The notes: generated by a model from the sequence alone, not told the origin. A stretch of DNA of 64,000 bases from Pelagibius sp037652055 (GCF_037652055.1 NZ_JBBKAH010000002.1:1-64000); one strand, 5' to 3'. Positions 45,891 through 54,326 are shown, numbered from the stretch's first letter. Numbers and translations: made by a program.

Positions 45891-47897
45891 TTACTGATTC
45901 TTCGAATTCGGAAAGTCTGCGTGCGACGTCCAATCGTCCTCGAAAAGATCGGCACCTGCTGGCACTAGCGACTTCTCGTGGTGTCTGGATGTCAACGAGG
46001 TGGACTCTGCCACCTTGCCCCGTTTCGACCGTGCGCTTCCGGCTGCACGTTCCTGTTTCTGCGCCTGCCGTCGCCCCTTGCGCGCACGGCGCCGCGCATC
46101 TTCGAGATTGCTCATCGCCGCTTTGGCAATCGCCCGCTCATCAATTCTGCCTTTGCCATCACGGATCGCGTCCGCGACGATTGCGTTATGCGCTCTTCGA
46201 CTACGCCCCACTGCGTACTTTGGCATGTTGTTACAGTAGGCGGTGACCCACCGCTTCCGTTGCGGGTCCGCCACGAGGATCTTATCGAGGACGTCTTCGG
46301 AGTAGCGAACGTCAACATTCTGTTTCTTTTGGTGATCGAACATGAATTGGAACTCGTCCGAGTGATAGACCAGGTGATCCATGTGCACGCCGTCTTTATG
46401 GAGGGTCCTCTTCGCCTCCTTCATGAAAAAGGCCTGCTCCTCAACCACCTGTGCCGGCGGCGCGGTCACTACGTCCTGTATGTTATCGAGCCACATATGG
46501 TAGGGTGACTTGAACAACGCCTCGTGCAGGTCTTGGTGATAAACATCTACGATGTGGCGGACGAACCATTTCTCCAGATCGTCAATCGTCAGTCCGGCGT
46601 GCTTCTTGGAATCATACTCCCCGCGCTCTTTAGGGTTGGAGAAGGTCGTCCCTGGAAGCGTGTGAGAAGCGCGATTTATCGTCCTCAGAACCCGCTCGAC
46701 ATGGGGCTTTCCCTGCGGACTCTTGCGCGGCACATAGAGGAGTTCTATGCCGAGAATGCCGCAAAGATATCGCAAGGCTTCAGCGTGATTCTCTCGGCCA
46801 TTGTCGCACACAAGCACAGCCGGCCGCCCCTCTACCGGCCAGTCGTTCTTCAGTTCCGGGTACCGGGCTACAATCTCGTCCTTCGACATGATCGCCATGC
46901 GGAGAGCTGCCGCAATGGATTCGAAGCTGGGTTTCTCGAAGCGCAGATAGTAGCCAACGATGCAGCGGGTAAACTGGTCGATGATCAACGTGAGATACGC
47001 GCGCTTCCATCGAACTTTCTCACCAAGAAGATCCGCATGCAGGTCAATAAGCATGACATCCATGCAGGTTGCATCGACCTCCCAGATCTCATTTGGCCGC
47101 GTCGCACGGCGCTGGCCCCGCTTGACGATCTTCTGTTTGCTCTTCGCATACTCCGGGCCACGACGCTTAAGGTCCCGGATGTAGGGGTCAATGCGCTCAA
47201 TGCGTCTGCGAAATGCCCTTTGTGAAGGGCGCTTCAGTTGGTTGTGGGGCTCCCTATACTTGTTGAGTTCCTCCACTGCCGTCGTCAATGCACGATAACA
47301 GGTGGGAACATCATTCTGATTCATCGTCAGGTATTCTGACTGAATGACTTGTTGGATCACCGTCTCAATGCGTGGGTCGAGCCGCCCGGAAGACGCTCCT
47401 CGTCTAGCTGTCTGCGGCACAAGCGCATCGATGACACGACCCGCGTGGGTCCACAAGGCGTACCACCGTCGGGCTGTGGCCCTGCTGGGCGCTCCGGCCC
47501 CGTATCCCGGAATCTTCGTCTCACAATGCTTTGCGGCCACATTGGCAAGCGCTTGGTCAAGAGCGCCATTGGCGATCCTGCCATTGTCCGACACCCGATC
47601 ATCCACTTCGCGCACATAGTCTTCGCGTCGTCGCGCCGCCTGCCTGTCCCGTGCCGGGAGCATAACGAAGGCATAGCGATCACTGACACCAGTGTCGCGA
47701 TTGGCCGTGGACAACATCATTCGAGCGGCCAAGTACTCCTGGTTTAGCTCATTGTTTGTGAGACAGACCTCTGGACTGCCGTCAAAAGCCAGAAGTGTGG
47801 TGGTATCCTCATCGCTGGCAACGACTTCGTAGGGCTCGCTGTCCTGACTTTCCGTGCGCCGCCACTCAACGATGTCGCCGTTCTTCAAACGGATCAT
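45891..47897 (-). CDS. tniA: TniA/TnsB-family DDE transposase
   Basis: The 668-residue Mu-type transposase carries the RNase H-like triad: Asp in WEVDATCMDVM, Asp in AVLVCDNGREN and Glu in PQGKPHVERVLRTINR. N-terminal winged-helix DNA-binding regions and a C-terminal basic tail (DARRRARKGRRQAQKQ) follow the Mu/TnsB plan. It joins the 3' transposon ends to target DNA. GGAG lies eight bases before ATG 47897. With a TnsA-like gene upstream, cut-and-paste movement is expected if TnsA is active. Confidence 0.94.
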   Translation of the reverse strand: MIRLKNGDIVEWRRTESQDSEPYEVVASDEDTTTLLAFDGSPEVCLTNNELNQEYLAARMMLSTANRDTGVSDRYAFVMLPARDRQAARRREDYVREVDDRVSDNGRIANGALDQALANVAAKHCETKIPGYGAGAPSRATARRWYALWTHAGRVIDALVPQTARRGASSGRLDPRIETVIQQVIQSEYLTMNQNDVPTCYRALTTAVEELNKYREPHNQLKRPSQRAFRRRIERIDPYIRDLKRRGPEYAKSKQKIVKRGQRRATRPNEIWEVDATCMDVMLIDLHADLLGEKVRWKRAYLTLIIDQFTRCIVGYYLRFEKPSFESIAAALRMAIMSKDEIVARYPELKNDWPVEGRPAVLVCDNGRENHAEALRYLCGILGIELLYVPRKSPQGKPHVERVLRTINRASHTLPGTTFSNPKERGEYDSKKHAGLTIDDLEKWFVRHIVDVYHQDLHEALFKSPYHMWLDNIQDVVTAPPAQVVEEQAFFMKEAKRTLHKDGVHMDHLVYHSDEFQFMFDHQKKQNVDVRYSEDVLDKILVADPQRKRWVTAYCNNMPKYAVGRSRRAHNAIVADAIRDGKGRIDERAIAKAAMSNLEDARRRARKGRRQAQKQERAAGSARSKRGKVAESTSLTSRHHEKSLVPAGADLFEDDWTSHADFPNSKNQ

Positions 47898-47931
47898 ATC
47901 TTTTCTCCGCTGGATGCTATGGGATTGGTCT

Positions 47932-48171
47932 TCAGTTACGAACTTGCCGCCCTGTCGCCACCGACCATGCCAAGACCCTACCGGTGGCCCTCGCCGTCAC
48001 TGTCGAAAGGGAGGGGCGGCGAACGATGCGCGCGGCACCTTCATTGCTGACGACAAGCACGTCCAGGAGATGGCTTTCTGCCACCAAGTCGTGGCCGCGT
48101 ACCGCCGAGCGCCGAAATTGATCCCAGGCCCGCATTTGTGAAGTGCCTGCCGAGGCCCAACGTCGCGTCAT
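47932..48171 (-). CDS. 79-residue small protein between tnsA and tniA
   Basis: ATG 48171 overlaps the tnsA stop as ATGA, and the frame ends 34 bp before tniA. The product is basic (MTRRWASAGTSQMRAWDQF..., ending SVATGRQVRN) with no recognised domain. The tight coupling argues that it is translated. It could alternatively be a remnant of an extended TnsA C-terminus. Confidence 0.5.
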   Translation of the reverse strand: MTRRWASAGTSQMRAWDQFRRSAVRGHDLVAESHLLDVLVVSNEGAARIVRRPSLSTVTARATGRVLAWSVATGRQVRN

Positions 48172-48896
48172 AGCTTATCGCTCCTCCATCCATGTCCGAG
48201 GATTGGCGTCCGGTCGTTGAGCCCCTGTGAGATGTCGACAGCGAGGTGCCCCTGCAGAACGAGGGCGCAGGTTGTGTCGATCTGGCCACCGAGTGCGATG
48301 TTCAGGGCGCCGACGGTTTGGCATTCCGGGAGCATGCGGATTGCGCGCGCGATCAGCTGATCGGAGAGGCTCTTGCGGCCGCGCCGGCAGATTTCGTTTG
48401 CGCCTGAGAGCCGCGGTTGCCGCTCGATGTCCAGGTCTGTCCACAACCGGTACTTAAATCCACGCTCTCGGCAGATTGCGCCGATTCGGCGCATCTTCTC
48501 CCGTTTGTCGGCCTTGAGCAGAGTCCGTGCGCGCACCACATCGATGATCTCGGAAGATCCATCTCGGTAGGTCAGCTCGAAATCCGGAAAGACCTTCCGA
48601 ACCCTCCCGGCGATAGTTATCCTGAGATCGAGGGGCGGCTGCTCTCGATATGTAGCAATGCGGGGGTGCACTTCCATCAGTGCAACGGCGTTGCGCTCGT
48701 TGTCTCCCTCGCAGTGGATTTGGCGCATCATCTTCACGCTCGGAAAAACGATGCGGTTGATGACCCCCGTGGGTCTGGTGACCTTTCGATCACGGCCATG
48801 GGGATCCCTGTCATACTCCCAATGATCATCCACCGTCGTTGCCCTCCGGGCATAATGATCCTCCTTCGCCTCGCTGTTCTTGCGGGACGTTGTCAC
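48168..48896 (-). CDS. TnsA-like heteromeric transposase endonuclease
   Basis: The 242-residue protein has the TnsA nuclease layout: Glu67 in CEGDNERNAVALMEVHP, YREQPP, Asp105 in KVFPDFELTYRDG, and then EIIDVVRARTLL. In Tn7 TnsA this last strand holds the Gln-x-Lys of the active site; here Asp119-Val-Val-Arg122 appears instead, so the catalytic Lys may be replaced by Arg. The GTG start is as drawn, but a GTG 21 codons later has GGAGGG upstream. It is followed by the 79-residue gene and tniA. Confidence 0.85.
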   Translation of the reverse strand: MTTSRKNSEAKEDHYARRATTVDDHWEYDRDPHGRDRKVTRPTGVINRIVFPSVKMMRQIHCEGDNERNAVALMEVHPRIATYREQPPLDLRITIAGRVRKVFPDFELTYRDGSSEIIDVVRARTLLKADKREKMRRIGAICRERGFKYRLWTDLDIERQPRLSGANEICRRGRKSLSDQLIARAIRMLPECQTVGALNIALGGQIDTTCALVLQGHLAVDISQGLNDRTPILGHGWRSDKL

Positions 48897-48956
48897 GGTC
48901 AGCGGTTGTGTAATCGGCTGGGCGTCGTCTTCAGTTATCGGGCAGACGACGTCAGT

Positions 48957-50243
48957 TCACGGGGCGGGCCCGGCTCGCTTCGGCGGCATAAGCTGCAGCT
49001 CGGACCTTGTGTCGGCGCAGCACCCGGAAGCCTGGGACGTAATCACCTGGTGCTGTCCAGTTGAAGGCCCCTGCATTATCGCTCGGGCGCCCGCATTGGC
49101 TCTCGCCAGAGCAGCGACATTACGGAGATCTTCGCACCGGATGCGCCAAGCATGGCCTTTCCCGAAGTCGATGCGATGGGCTGGAAGTTCGCCCAGGGCA
49201 ATCATCTTTCGCAAACGCTCGCGCGAGAGGCGGGAAGATTTCGACGCCTGCGCCAAGGTGAGCCATTTGAGACCATGAAACTCTTGCAGGCGGCGACGTC
49301 CCCGGCGCAGGTCGGCGGCATGAGGAAGGAGCGCTCGATATGAGGATTCGAAGCCTCCTAGGAGGAACTCCCGGGCTGCCGACGGCGGCAGGTCTTTGGC
49401 ACTCTTCCAGACCCGCCCAAAGGTCTCCGCCTTCGATTTCTCAGAAGCATCCCCCGGCGCGAGGCTCTCGGTCAGCACCTGCGGCCACGAAATGAGGGCT
49501 CTGCCCAGTTCCTCCATGACGGGCGCGACCTCTGCACAGCCCAGCCGCTGAACCGATACGGTCATTGGCAGAGACTCCAGCACATGGACGGCGACGAACC
49601 GAAGGGACAGACAAAGATCGGCAAGAGACAATGCTGCGAGGGGCTCCCGAGATTCCTGCGCCATGTGAGGGCCAATTGCGGGAGCGTCCGCTGCCGCTCC
49701 GAGAAGCTGGTTTGCCCATAACTCCTCGGGGGCCACTTTCGTGATGGGAAAATCGCTCAGGCCCTTGCCGCAGCCGCAGCGATCCCATTCGCGCCGATAC
49801 CAGGTCACAGCAGCTCCGCAATCAGAGCAGGTGTCGATCAGGCGCACGCTGTGCGTGAGGCAGGCGGTAGACCAGGCCAAATCGTGGTGCGCCGGCCTGC
49901 AGTGACCTTCGCTGAGGCAAAGAGGACAGAAACGCTGACGCCGGAGCGCCAGAAAGCGCTTCGCTACCGTTGCTCCATCAGGCCAGCTGATCATATTGCG
50001 AGACGCTGACTGGGGGAAGAAATCGCCCAGAACCGCCAGAGCGTCCGGGCTCAGCCAACCGGCGTGGGGTGCTGACGCCCGGTGGTGGGCTCCGTCATAG
50101 CCACCCTTCCTCAGAACGTCGGCGGCCCCTCGAAAGCCATTGCACCTGGCGAGACGGTCGAGGTACCCCACCGGGCTTTCGCCTGGCTTGGGGAGTGGCT
50201 CCACCAGGAGCATCGAGCGTCCCCTTCGGCTATCGGGCGACAT
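48957..50243 (-). CDS. Second TniQ-family protein (TniQ-2)
   Basis: ATG 50243, seven bases after GGAGG, gives 428 residues. It has the TniQ N-terminus PKPGESPVGYLDRLARCNGF and zinc clusters (FCPLCLSEGHC, HSVRLIDTCSDCGAAVTW, CGCGKGL). The C-terminal helix-turn-helix is like LTLAQASKSSRLSRERLRKM. It is shorter than and distinct from TniQ-1. In Tn7-like elements two TniQ proteins usually serve two target-choice routes. It opens the tnsA-tniABQ set and overlaps the small Cys-rich gene upstream by 14 nt. Confidence 0.88.
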   Translation of the reverse strand: MSPDSRRGRSMLLVEPLPKPGESPVGYLDRLARCNGFRGAADVLRKGGYDGAHHRASAPHAGWLSPDALAVLGDFFPQSASRNMISWPDGATVAKRFLALRRQRFCPLCLSEGHCRPAHHDLAWSTACLTHSVRLIDTCSDCGAAVTWYRREWDRCGCGKGLSDFPITKVAPEELWANQLLGAAADAPAIGPHMAQESREPLAALSLADLCLSLRFVAVHVLESLPMTVSVQRLGCAEVAPVMEELGRALISWPQVLTESLAPGDASEKSKAETFGRVWKSAKDLPPSAAREFLLGGFESSYRALLPHAADLRRGRRRLQEFHGLKWLTLAQASKSSRLSRERLRKMIALGELPAHRIDFGKGHAWRIRCEDLRNVAALARANAGARAIMQGPSTGQHQVITSQASGCCADTRSELQLMPPKRAGPAP

Positions 50244-50445
50244 CGGCCGGCCTCCAGTAGCCGCACCAGTCGCTCGCGCGCGTAAGTGGCCAGATCGCCC
50301 GTATAGCAAGTTCGTCATGCTCTTCACCGATGGCGTGCGTGCGCGGCGCAACTGCTCGGCAAAGTCCGGCTGCGGGATTGTTCTGATCCCAATACCGACA
50401 GCTCTCACAGGTTCCGCCAGATATGTGACGCTCGCACTTGCTCAA
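50230..50445 (-). CDS. Small Cys-rich protein coupled to TniQ-2
   Basis: Starting at TTG 50445 (GGACGGA upstream), the product is about 71 residues. It reads CERHISGGTCESCRYWDQNN, GLCRAVAPRTHAIGEE, then LAIRAIWPLTRASDWCGYW. Four or five Cys, two in a CxxC, suggest a zinc knuckle or Fe-S ligand set. The frame is open upstream to 50580. It overlaps tniQ-2, so it is part of the transposition operon. A relative lies at 36668. Function unknown. Confidence 0.6.
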   Translation of the reverse strand: MSKCERHISGGTCESCRYWDQNNPAAGLCRAVAPRTHAIGEEHDELAIRAIWPLTRASDWCGYWRPADVAR

Positions 50446-50528
50446 TGTAATCCGTCCGCTTCCGGCTGCTGGTAGGTCCGCCGAGGTGCGGGAACAGCTT
50501 TTGCCGGCGGCTCCCGCGGCGGAAGAAC

Positions 50529-50654
50529 TAGAACATTCTATGTTAACGAAAGGTAAATTTTCGTGTAAATCTTCTGGCAATTGCCAGATATGTAAATAAT
50601 ATTAAATATAGTTATGAATATATAGAATGTACATTCTTACTTCATTATTTACAT
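50529..50654. promoter_or_regulatory. AT-rich control region with nested palindromes upstream of the transposition operon
   Basis: Four symmetric sites lie in 126 bp. TAGAACATTCTA is at 50529-50540. CTGGCAATTGCCAG, perfect over 14 bp, is at 50574-50587. Inverted arms ATGTAAATAAT (50590-50600) and ATTATTTACAT (50644-50654) enclose AGAATGTACATTCT (50624-50637), a perfect 14-bp palindrome. Base composition is far more AT-rich than the flanks. Likely the promoter and repressor sites of the operon. Confidence 0.65.
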
Positions 50655-50704
50655 GTTCGCTTCTATGTGGTTTATTATCTGCGATGTTCTTGAATATTTT
50701 AAAT

Positions 50705-50890
50705 GCCTATTCGATTTTCTTCAGAAAGCCTATTCGACGTCGAATAGGCAAACCGCAGCCTATTTAATCCACGAATAGGCTTAGCGCAGCCTATTCAATC
50801 CCCCAAATTGGCAAGCGGCTCGCCCATCAAATGCCAAATTCGCAAACGTCAGCCTATTCGATGCCAAATTCGCAAACGTCAGCCTATTCG
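50705..50890. repeat. About 30-bp iterated repeats, putative Tn7-like transposon end
   Basis: GCCTATT(C/T)(G/A)A occurs at 50705, 50728, 50758, 50789, 50852 and 50882, mostly 23-31 bp apart with one double step. Inverted copies CGAATAGGC are at 50741 and 50772. Bases 50831-50860 and 50861-50890 are an exact 30-bp tandem. Tn7-family ends carry several 20-30 bp TnsB/TniA-binding repeats next to the tnsA side, which fits. No matching array was found elsewhere in the window. Confidence 0.7.
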
Positions 50891-51229
50891 ATGCCGGATA
50901 GAATCCCTTTGGTGGGGTTTCGCAGGTGAATTTTGCGTAGGGAGCAAAGAACAGAGGGGCATACGAAGCTCGGTCGTGCCAGAGACTCAGGTAAAATTGG
51001 CTGCGATTTTCCGTGATTACTTCATGGCTGCTTGGTGCGAGTGACCTGTTCGCTTCTACATAGGGTTGCCTGTCGCCTCGAAAGGTGGCCCTTGTACCAA
51101 TGTGGAAAGTTCGCGGTTCAGGAGTTCATTGACCGATGGCCAATGCTCCCGAATCATTACCTCTTTCCAACAGGGACAGTGTGGGGAAGCGGCAGAAAGC
51201 GACCCGCGGTGGGGCTGCAGTGAACAACA
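50891..51229. other. Gap between the repeat array and the orphan hipA
   Basis: No hipB-like frame was found. TGTTCGCTTCTA occurs at 51049 and also at 50654, on the other side of the array. Nothing else recognised. Confidence 0.4.
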
Positions 51230-52549
51230 ATGCTATCTGACAGGTATTCTCGCGGGTTCGTTTGGATCTGGCTACCTTGCGCCAAAGAGCCCGTCGTCGC
51301 CGGAGAACTGACGGGCGCAGGTCCGGCTACGTCCTTCAGATATGCCGAGAGCTATCTGAACCACGAGAACGCGATTTCTATCTATTCTCCGGACCTGCCT
51401 CTTCGCGCAGAGACGCTGACAGCTCCTGGGGACCAGCAGTTGCCGGGACCAATTCGCGATGCCGGGCCTGATGCCTGGGGCAGACACGTCATCCGCTCCG
51501 GTTTCTCGGCCAATTGCGAAAGGCCACCCGAATCCGGCCACGAAACCGTCGAGCCCGACGACCTCACCTACCTGATGGAGTCGGGATCTGACCGCATAGG
51601 CGCCCTGGATTTTCAGCGCTCCGCGAGTTGCTACGACCCTCGTGTGGCAGAGGACGCCGAACTCGAGATTGTAATTGAGGCAGCAGAAATCGTGGATCAG
51701 GGCGGCCCGCTGTCTCCCGCGCTGCTCCGAAGCCTGCTCTATCGCACAGCAGTCGGCGGCGCGCGCCCCAAAGCACTGGTCGAGCTTCAAGGGAGCAAGT
51801 ACGTCGCAAAGTTCCCCCGCAACCGCGACCGCTATCCCATAGTCCGAGCCGAATTTGCCGCCATGCGTCTGGCGTCACTCGCCGGGCTGGACGTTGCCCC
51901 GGTCATCCTGCTTTCGATCACCGGGAAAGATGTGCTGCTTGTCGAGCGGTTCGACCGCCGAGAGGTCGCGGGGGGCTGGGAGCGCAGATCCCTGGTCTCC
52001 GCCCTCACCATTCTCGGACTGGACGAGATGCTGGCGCGCTACGCCTCCTACGAGACCTTGGCAGACGTCATTCGCGAACGCTTCACAAAACCCGAAGCAA
52101 CACTCCGCGAGCTCTTTGGCCGACTCGTCTTCAATGTCCTCATCGGCAACACGGACGATCATGCCCGCAATCATGCCGCCTTCTGGGACGGATGCACGCT
52201 CACCCTCACACCGGCCTACGATATCTGTCCTCAGCCCCGAACCGGCAACGAGGCTTCACAAGCCATGCTTATCGCTGGCGACAACCGGCTGAGCCGGGTA
52301 TCGACCTGCCTTGCCGCCGCCAAAGGCTTCCTCCTGACCGAAGCTGCGGCAATCTCTATCGTCGAGCGACAGATCCAACAAATCGCCCTGTCGTGGGCGA
52401 CGGTCGCCGAGGAGGCCGGCCTGAGCTCCACGGAGTGCCAACAGATGTTGGGCCGCCAGGTGCTCAATCCCTTCGCATTCCAAGACCTGTCAAGAGCGGC
52501 CTCACGGCTCGCAACTCTGGCGGATGATGCCCGGGGCACCAACGCCTAA
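51230..52549 (+). CDS. HipA-family kinase, no HipB partner visible
   Basis: The 439-residue protein starts MLSDRYSRGFVWIWLP and has the HipA core. The elements are PIRDAGPDAWGRHVI, the Gly-rich loop AVGGARPKALVEL with AKFP, the catalytic NVLIGNTDDHARNHAAFW and the metal site LTPAYDICP. It differs strongly from the HipA at 41704, so it is not a duplicate. No Xre gene lies upstream in about 330 bp. It may be controlled from elsewhere, may have lost its antitoxin, or may be a self-regulated stand-alone HipA. Confidence 0.88.
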   Translation: MLSDRYSRGFVWIWLPCAKEPVVAGELTGAGPATSFRYAESYLNHENAISIYSPDLPLRAETLTAPGDQQLPGPIRDAGPDAWGRHVIRSGFSANCERPPESGHETVEPDDLTYLMESGSDRIGALDFQRSASCYDPRVAEDAELEIVIEAAEIVDQGGPLSPALLRSLLYRTAVGGARPKALVELQGSKYVAKFPRNRDRYPIVRAEFAAMRLASLAGLDVAPVILLSITGKDVLLVERFDRREVAGGWERRSLVSALTILGLDEMLARYASYETLADVIRERFTKPEATLRELFGRLVFNVLIGNTDDHARNHAAFWDGCTLTLTPAYDICPQPRTGNEASQAMLIAGDNRLSRVSTCLAAAKGFLLTEAAAISIVERQIQQIALSWATVAEEAGLSSTECQQMLGRQVLNPFAFQDLSRAASRLATLADDARGTNA

Positions 52550-52797
52550 CACCGCGCCGTCGCCCGGCGAAGAACCTGCCGGGCACGCACCCTCTTCTTT
52601 CTCCGACCGAATGAATCCGCTCGTCCAAGGGCCGGTGGCGAAAATCGACCCCATGTTTCGAGAGAAGGGGGCTACGGCGACGCGCCTGCCCTTAGCTTCA
52701 CCGCCGGCGAACCATGGGGGGTCAGATTTGCTCACCCATGAGCCGATATCCACGGACTGACCACGACAAGACAGTCAGGACAGAAAAGGAGAATGAC

Positions 52798-53256
52798 ATG
52801 CATCATTTGGTGCTGGCCACCGGCGACTGCTGGTGGAGTCCGAAAGCGAAAATCCCTCGGGGGGTCGTCCGCCGCTTCCGGCCGGTCGTCCGCGCGGGCG
52901 GCGGCCGTCTCGACGACACCGAGTGGTTCGTGCGCATGCTGCCGGACACGTTGCCCGGCACGGCTGCGTTCGAGTGTCACTATGGCGGCCCACAGTGGCA
53001 AGGAGGCCAATGGGTCGGAAGCTGTTACATGGCGTGGACGCAATCCGCTTCCAAGAAGATGTGGGAAGTTGTCCTCAAGCACGAGCCGCTGGTGAAGCCG
53101 GGACTCCAGTGCCCGGCGTCGCCCTGGCTTGCCGGCGCTCTCACGCCGAAGGGGCGCGTCACCCTCTCGCCAGAGCACATGTTCCAGCTCTGCGATCTGG
53201 AACGCTGTGTGGGGTGGGCCGTCCGGGAGGAGGCTGCGACAAGGAAGGCCGCTTAG
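52798..53256 (+). CDS. Hypothetical protein, 152 residues
   Basis: ATG 52798 has AAGGAGA six bases upstream. The protein reads MHHLVLATGDCWWSPKAKIP and is rich in Trp, Cys and aromatic residues (HYGGPQWQGGQWVGSCYMAW). It has no signal peptide or membrane helix. Family not recognised. It precedes the AbiEi-like gene on the same strand by about 240 bp. Confidence 0.65.
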   Translation: MHHLVLATGDCWWSPKAKIPRGVVRRFRPVVRAGGGRLDDTEWFVRMLPDTLPGTAAFECHYGGPQWQGGQWVGSCYMAWTQSASKKMWEVVLKHEPLVKPGLQCPASPWLAGALTPKGRVTLSPEHMFQLCDLERCVGWAVREEAATRKAA

Positions 53257-53448
53257 GTGCTGGCTGTGGTGCGTGCCCGGCACTCACGCTGGGCGCGACA
53301 CCACCCGCCGGCGATTAACGTCCCTTCTCGCAGGCCGACGAATCCAAGCAGCGGGGCAAGGTCATCCAACTGTGACCTGGCCGGTCAGACCCTTCCTCAG
53401 CAGAAAGACATAATTTGTTTATTTTCAACGACATAAGACGTGATGGCT

Positions 53449-53504
53449 TGCCATTTCATTCGCCAAAAGACACATTTTCCGTGGTGATGGGGAATGAAAT
53501 GGCA
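53449..53504. promoter_or_regulatory. Perfect 13-bp inverted repeat over the AbiEi-like gene start
   Basis: TGCCATTTCATTC (53449-53461) and GAATGAAATGGCA (53492-53504) are exact inverted arms with a 30-bp spacer. The right arm contains the ATG at 53499. AbiEi antitoxins bind inverted repeats in their own promoter, so an autoregulatory operator is likely. Confidence 0.7.
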
Positions 53505-54326
53505 GTCGATCCGACCTCAACGAAAGCCCGCTGGATGAGCCCGGCCGCCGCCGCGGGCTTCGCCCGGCGCCTGCAGGCGCGCGGGCATTACGGCTTTGCC
53601 CTCCAAGAACTCCTGAAGGAGACAGGGCTCTCGCCGGCGGCGGCCAAGGGCCAGCTGCACCGCCTTGCCCCCGGCATCGTCCCCTTCTACCCCCGCTCCT
53701 TCTTCTACCTCATCGTACCGCCCGAGCACCTGGCGATCGGCGCGCCGCCGGTCACCTGGTGGATCGACGATTTCTTTGCCATCCGAGCGCAGCCTTACTA
53801 CCTGGGACTCCTGACCGCCGCTGCCCACCACGGCTCCAGTCACGAGGCCCCGCAGATGATTCAGATCGTGACCGACCGCCCCCTTAATCCGGTCCGCCTC
53901 GGCCGCCAGAAGATCGTCTTCGTCACCAAGAAATCAGCCGCCGAAACCCCCGCCGTTCGCGCCACCGGCGGCCAGGCGCCCTTCCAGGTCAGCACGGCGG
54001 AAGCGACCCTCCTCGATCTTCTCTACTACCCCGAACACGTCGGCGGCCTCGCCCGCATCGCGGAGCTTGCCCGCGATCTGAAGCCGAAGTTGAGCGGAAA
54101 GGGGCTTCGCCAGGCACTGGACCAACCACTGGACACCGCGCTGCTGCAGCGCGCCGGTTTCCTTCTCGAGGCCCTCGGCCTGGAATCCGAGAGCCGCATC
54201 GTCGACCGGGCCCTCAAGGGCCGCCGCCGGCGCCCGACAGCCCTCGAGGCCGGCACCCTCCCCAAAGGAGAACCGGACCCACGCTGGCGCGTCACCGGTT
54301 CTCTGCCCGAGTTGGAGAGCGGGTGA
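53499..54326 (+). CDS. AbiEi-like type IV antitoxin / transcriptional regulator
   Basis: The 275-residue protein has an N-terminal winged-helix part (AAGFARRLQARGHYGFALQE, LLKETGLSPAAAKGQLHRL). The AbiEi C-terminal domain follows (PYYLGLLTAAAHHGSSHEAP, IVFVTKKS, VSTAEATLLDLLYYPEHVGG). AbiEi represses its operon and opposes the AbiEii nucleotidyltransferase toxin. No AbiEii-like gene follows; the next gene is on the other strand. It may be an orphan or act with an unrelated partner. Confidence 0.85.
   Translation: MAVDPTSTKARWMSPAAAAGFARRLQARGHYGFALQELLKETGLSPAAAKGQLHRLAPGIVPFYPRSFFYLIVPPEHLAIGAPPVTWWIDDFFAIRAQPYYLGLLTAAAHHGSSHEAPQMIQIVTDRPLNPVRLGRQKIVFVTKKSAAETPAVRATGGQAPFQVSTAEATLLDLLYYPEHVGGLARIAELARDLKPKLSGKGLRQALDQPLDTALLQRAGFLLEALGLESESRIVDRALKGRRRRPTALEAGTLPKGEPDPRWRVTGSLPELESG

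Noticed and set aside
43046..50445. CRISPR-associated transposon
   Set aside because: No Cas12k, Cascade genes or CRISPR repeats in the window. TniQ presence alone does not show RNA guidance.
50705..50890. CRISPR array
   Set aside because: The repeats are short and of uneven spacing, partly inverted, and two units are identical throughout with no unique spacers. No cas gene is nearby.
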